The position numbers and the translations under genes are program-made. A DNA stretch of 20,116 nucleotides from DAIODI01 sp036746875 (lineage in GTDB: Bacteria > Pseudomonadota > Alphaproteobacteria > Rhizobiales > Aestuariivirgaceae), in NCBI GenBank assembly GCA_036746875.1, contig DAIODI010000026.1:1-20116 (forward strand), given 5' to 3'. The number at the start of each line of letters is the position of its first letter. Position 1 is the first letter of the stretch. This document shows, piece after piece, positions 18,708-20,116 of this stretch. A model generated the notes under the pieces. The model saw only the letters and a program-made list of their open reading frames with translations. It was not told where the DNA came from and did not search any database.

Positions 18708-19709
18708 TCAGAGCAGGCGGCCCATGGCGGCGGCGGTGTCGCACATGCGGTTCGAGAAGCCCCACTCGTTGTCGTACCAGGCGAGCACACGCACGAGCGT
18801 GCCGTCCATCACCCGCGTCTGGTCGAGGGCGAACGTGGACGAGTGCGGATCGTGGTTGAAGTCGATGGAGACGTTGGGCTGGCCGGTGACGGCGAGAACG
18901 CCCTTCAGTTCCTGCGCGGCGGCGCGTTCGACGGCGGCGTTGATCGCCTCGGCGCTCGTCGCCGTCTTCGCCACGATCTTGAGGTCGACCACCGAGACGT
19001 TGGGCGTCGGCACGCGGATCGCCACGCCGTCGAGCTTGCCCTTGAGGTCCGGCAGTACGAGGCCGACGGCCTTCGCCGCGCCGGTGGAGGTGGGGATCAT
19101 CGACATCGCCGCGGCGCGGGCGCGGTAGAGGTCCTTGTGCATGGTGTCCAGCGTCGGCTGGTCGCCGGTGTAGCTGTGGATGGTGGTCATCATCCCTTTC
19201 TCGATCCCGATCGCGTTGTGCAGCACATGCGCAACCGGGGCGAGGCAGTTCGTCGTGCAGGAGGCGTTCGACACTACGATGTCGTCCTTCGTCAGCGTGC
19301 CATGATTCACGCCATAGACGATGGTCTTGTCCGCGCCGTCGCCGGGGGCCGAGATCAGCACCCGCTTCGAGCCGTTTTCCAGATGCGGCTGCACCTTTTC
19401 CTTCGAGGTGAAGATGCCGGTGCATTCCATCACCACGTCGACGTCCGCCCACGGCAGCTCCGCCGGATTCTTGATCGCCGTCACCCGCATTGGCCCGCGA
19501 CCCACGTCGATGGTGTCCGGACCCGTGGTAACCGTCGCCGGAAACTTCCCATGCACCGAATCGTAGCGCAAAAGATGCGCATTGGTTTCCACCGGCCCCA
19601 GGTCGTTGATCGCGACGACCTGAATGTCGGTCCGCCCCGATTCCACGATGGCCCGCAGGATATTGCGGCCGATGCGACCGAACCCGTTGATGGCGACTTT
19701 GACCGTCAT
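18708..19709 (-). CDS. gap: Type I glyceraldehyde-3-phosphate dehydrogenase
   Basis: This 333-residue enzyme oxidatively phosphorylates glyceraldehyde 3-phosphate (or catalyses the reverse in gluconeogenesis). The N-terminal Rossmann motif is VAINGFGRIGRN, with D36 in AINDLGP at the usual NAD-preferring position. The active site is SNASCTTNC with catalytic C151, and the general base is H178 in TTIHSYTGDQ. The C-terminus has WYDNEWGFSNRM. A strong GGAGG ribosome-binding site precedes the ATG at 19709. It is followed directly by rpe, and 89 bases upstream a small membrane-protein reading frame ends on the same strand. At the site of cofactor-selecting Leu-Pro in Bacillus GAPDH the sequence reads LDTMHKD, so cofactor use is best left open. 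Confidence 0.97.
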   Translation of the reverse strand: MTVKVAINGFGRIGRNILRAIVESGRTDIQVVAINDLGPVETNAHLLRYDSVHGKFPATVTTGPDTIDVGRGPMRVTAIKNPAELPWADVDVVMECTGIFTSKEKVQPHLENGSKRVLISAPGDGADKTIVYGVNHGTLTKDDIVVSNASCTTNCLAPVAHVLHNAIGIEKGMMTTIHSYTGDQPTLDTMHKDLYRARAAAMSMIPTSTGAAKAVGLVLPDLKGKLDGVAIRVPTPNVSVVDLKIVAKTATSAEAINAAVERAAAQELKGVLAVTGQPNVSIDFNHDPHSSTFALDQTRVMDGTLVRVLAWYDNEWGFSNRMCDTAAAMGRLL

Positions 19710-19798
19710 GATCTTTCCTCCGTCGGATGCGACTCAGGTCGCTCTGTTAGCGGTAACATCCACCGATGCCCGCCGATTGCAACCACAGTTTGACGCGC

Positions 19799-19942
19799 TT
19801 AGCGCCAGAAGGCCATATACTCGATCAGGGCGACAAGCTCTTGCATCAAGAGGACCAGCGCCGCCGCCTCGTTCAGAACGATGTCCAGCCCCAATGCGGC
19901 AAGGATCACCAGCCCAAGATACAGCGCGACGGTATTGGAAAT
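19799..19942 (-). CDS. Small membrane protein (47 aa) upstream of gap, apparent ATT start
   Basis: A minus-strand frame ending at TAA (19801-19799) encodes one hydrophobic segment, NTVALYLGLVILAALGLDIV, followed by a short loop, a second amphipathic helix and the ending ALIEYMAFWR. From memory, it resembles short uncharacterised alphaproteobacterial membrane proteins near gap that end in an aromatic FWR tail; this was not searched. The frame is closed upstream by TAG and contains no ATG, GTG or TTG before the hydrophobic segment. ATT at 19942 is preceded by GGAAAGGG at a proper spacing and would give MSNTVALY. It may use the rare ATT initiator, or carry a point change from ATG. Function is unknown. 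Confidence 0.55.
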   Translation of the reverse strand: MSNTVALYLGLVILAALGLDIVLNEAAALVLLMQELVALIEYMAFWR

Positions 19943-20068
19943 GGCACCCTTTCCGGACCGGCCCCGTCGCCCGTCTATACGCTAAATCCGAAGATCGGGT
20001 GAAGGGCTTGCCGTGACGCGTGATGCCCAGCAAAGTGCCAGGGGCGGCCGCTGCCCGGGAGCAATCGC

Positions 20069-20116
20069 ATGAGCGGACTACTCGCCCTTCTCGACGACGT
20101 GGCCGCCATCGCCAAG
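20069..20116 (+). CDS. DUF808 family inner-membrane protein (N-terminal fragment)
   Basis: The last 16 codons of the window read MSGLLALLDDVAAIAK, a highly conserved beginning of the DUF808 (YedI-like) membrane protein family. GGGAG lies about 9 bases upstream of the ATG. The rest of the gene lies beyond the window. It is divergent from the small membrane protein at 19799-19942; the 126 bases between them should hold both promoters, but none was recognised with confidence. Confidence 0.8.
   Translation, partial: MSGLLALLDDVAAIAK

Noticed and set aside
19766..20002. Plus-strand and minus-strand open frames (19766-20002, 19734-20033) in the gap upstream region.
   Set aside because: Neither has a hydrophobic pattern, family motif or convincing ribosome-binding site. 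The minus-strand frame at 19799-19942 in a different register explains the coding signal.

Overview
This window is typical of a GC-rich alphaproteobacterium, most likely from the Hyphomicrobiales or a related order. I base this on very high third-position GC, the purine-catabolism gene set, a DivJ/PleC/PdhS-type histidine kinase domain preceded by GANTC sites, and an adjacent gap-rpe pair. No close species can be named from sequence alone. The sequence is a draft assembly, with a 10-N gap at 9970-9979.

Region 1 (1-10174, mostly minus strand) is a purine uptake and oxidation locus. Read from upstream to downstream it holds hiuH (5-hydroxyisourate hydrolase), xdhA, xdhB and xdhC (molybdenum xanthine dehydrogenase and its maturation factor), and then a BMP-type nucleoside/purine ABC transporter: the ATPase, one complete permease, and the first codons of a second permease at the window edge. 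Neighbouring start and stop codons overlap at almost every junction, so this looks like one transcribed and translationally coupled unit. It would import a nucleoside or purine, oxidise hypoxanthine/xanthine to urate, and process the urate oxidation product.

Region 2 (about 6022-8137) interrupts that unit. Two plus-strand glycosyltransferase genes of much lower GC sit between xdhA and xdhB, which are normally contiguous. They look like a horizontally acquired pair inserted into the operon.

Region 3 (9924-10135) is an assembly defect inside hiuH: a 46-bp sequence present twice, flanking poly-C sequence and 10 Ns. Collapsing the duplicate restores an intact reading frame.

Region 4 (10335-15428, plus strand) holds an M20 acetylornithine-deacetylase-like peptidase coupled to a DadA-like FAD amino-acid oxidoreductase, followed by aminopeptidase N (pepN).

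Region 5 (15429-18253, plus strand) is a membrane-bound PAS sensor histidine kinase with a cluster of CcrM-type GANTC sites upstream. Its reading frame has no stop after the kinase domain and runs antisense into rpe.

Region 6 (18016-19942, minus strand) holds a 47-residue membrane protein that appears to start at ATT, then gap and rpe. The window ends in the first 16 codons of a DUF808 protein on the plus strand.
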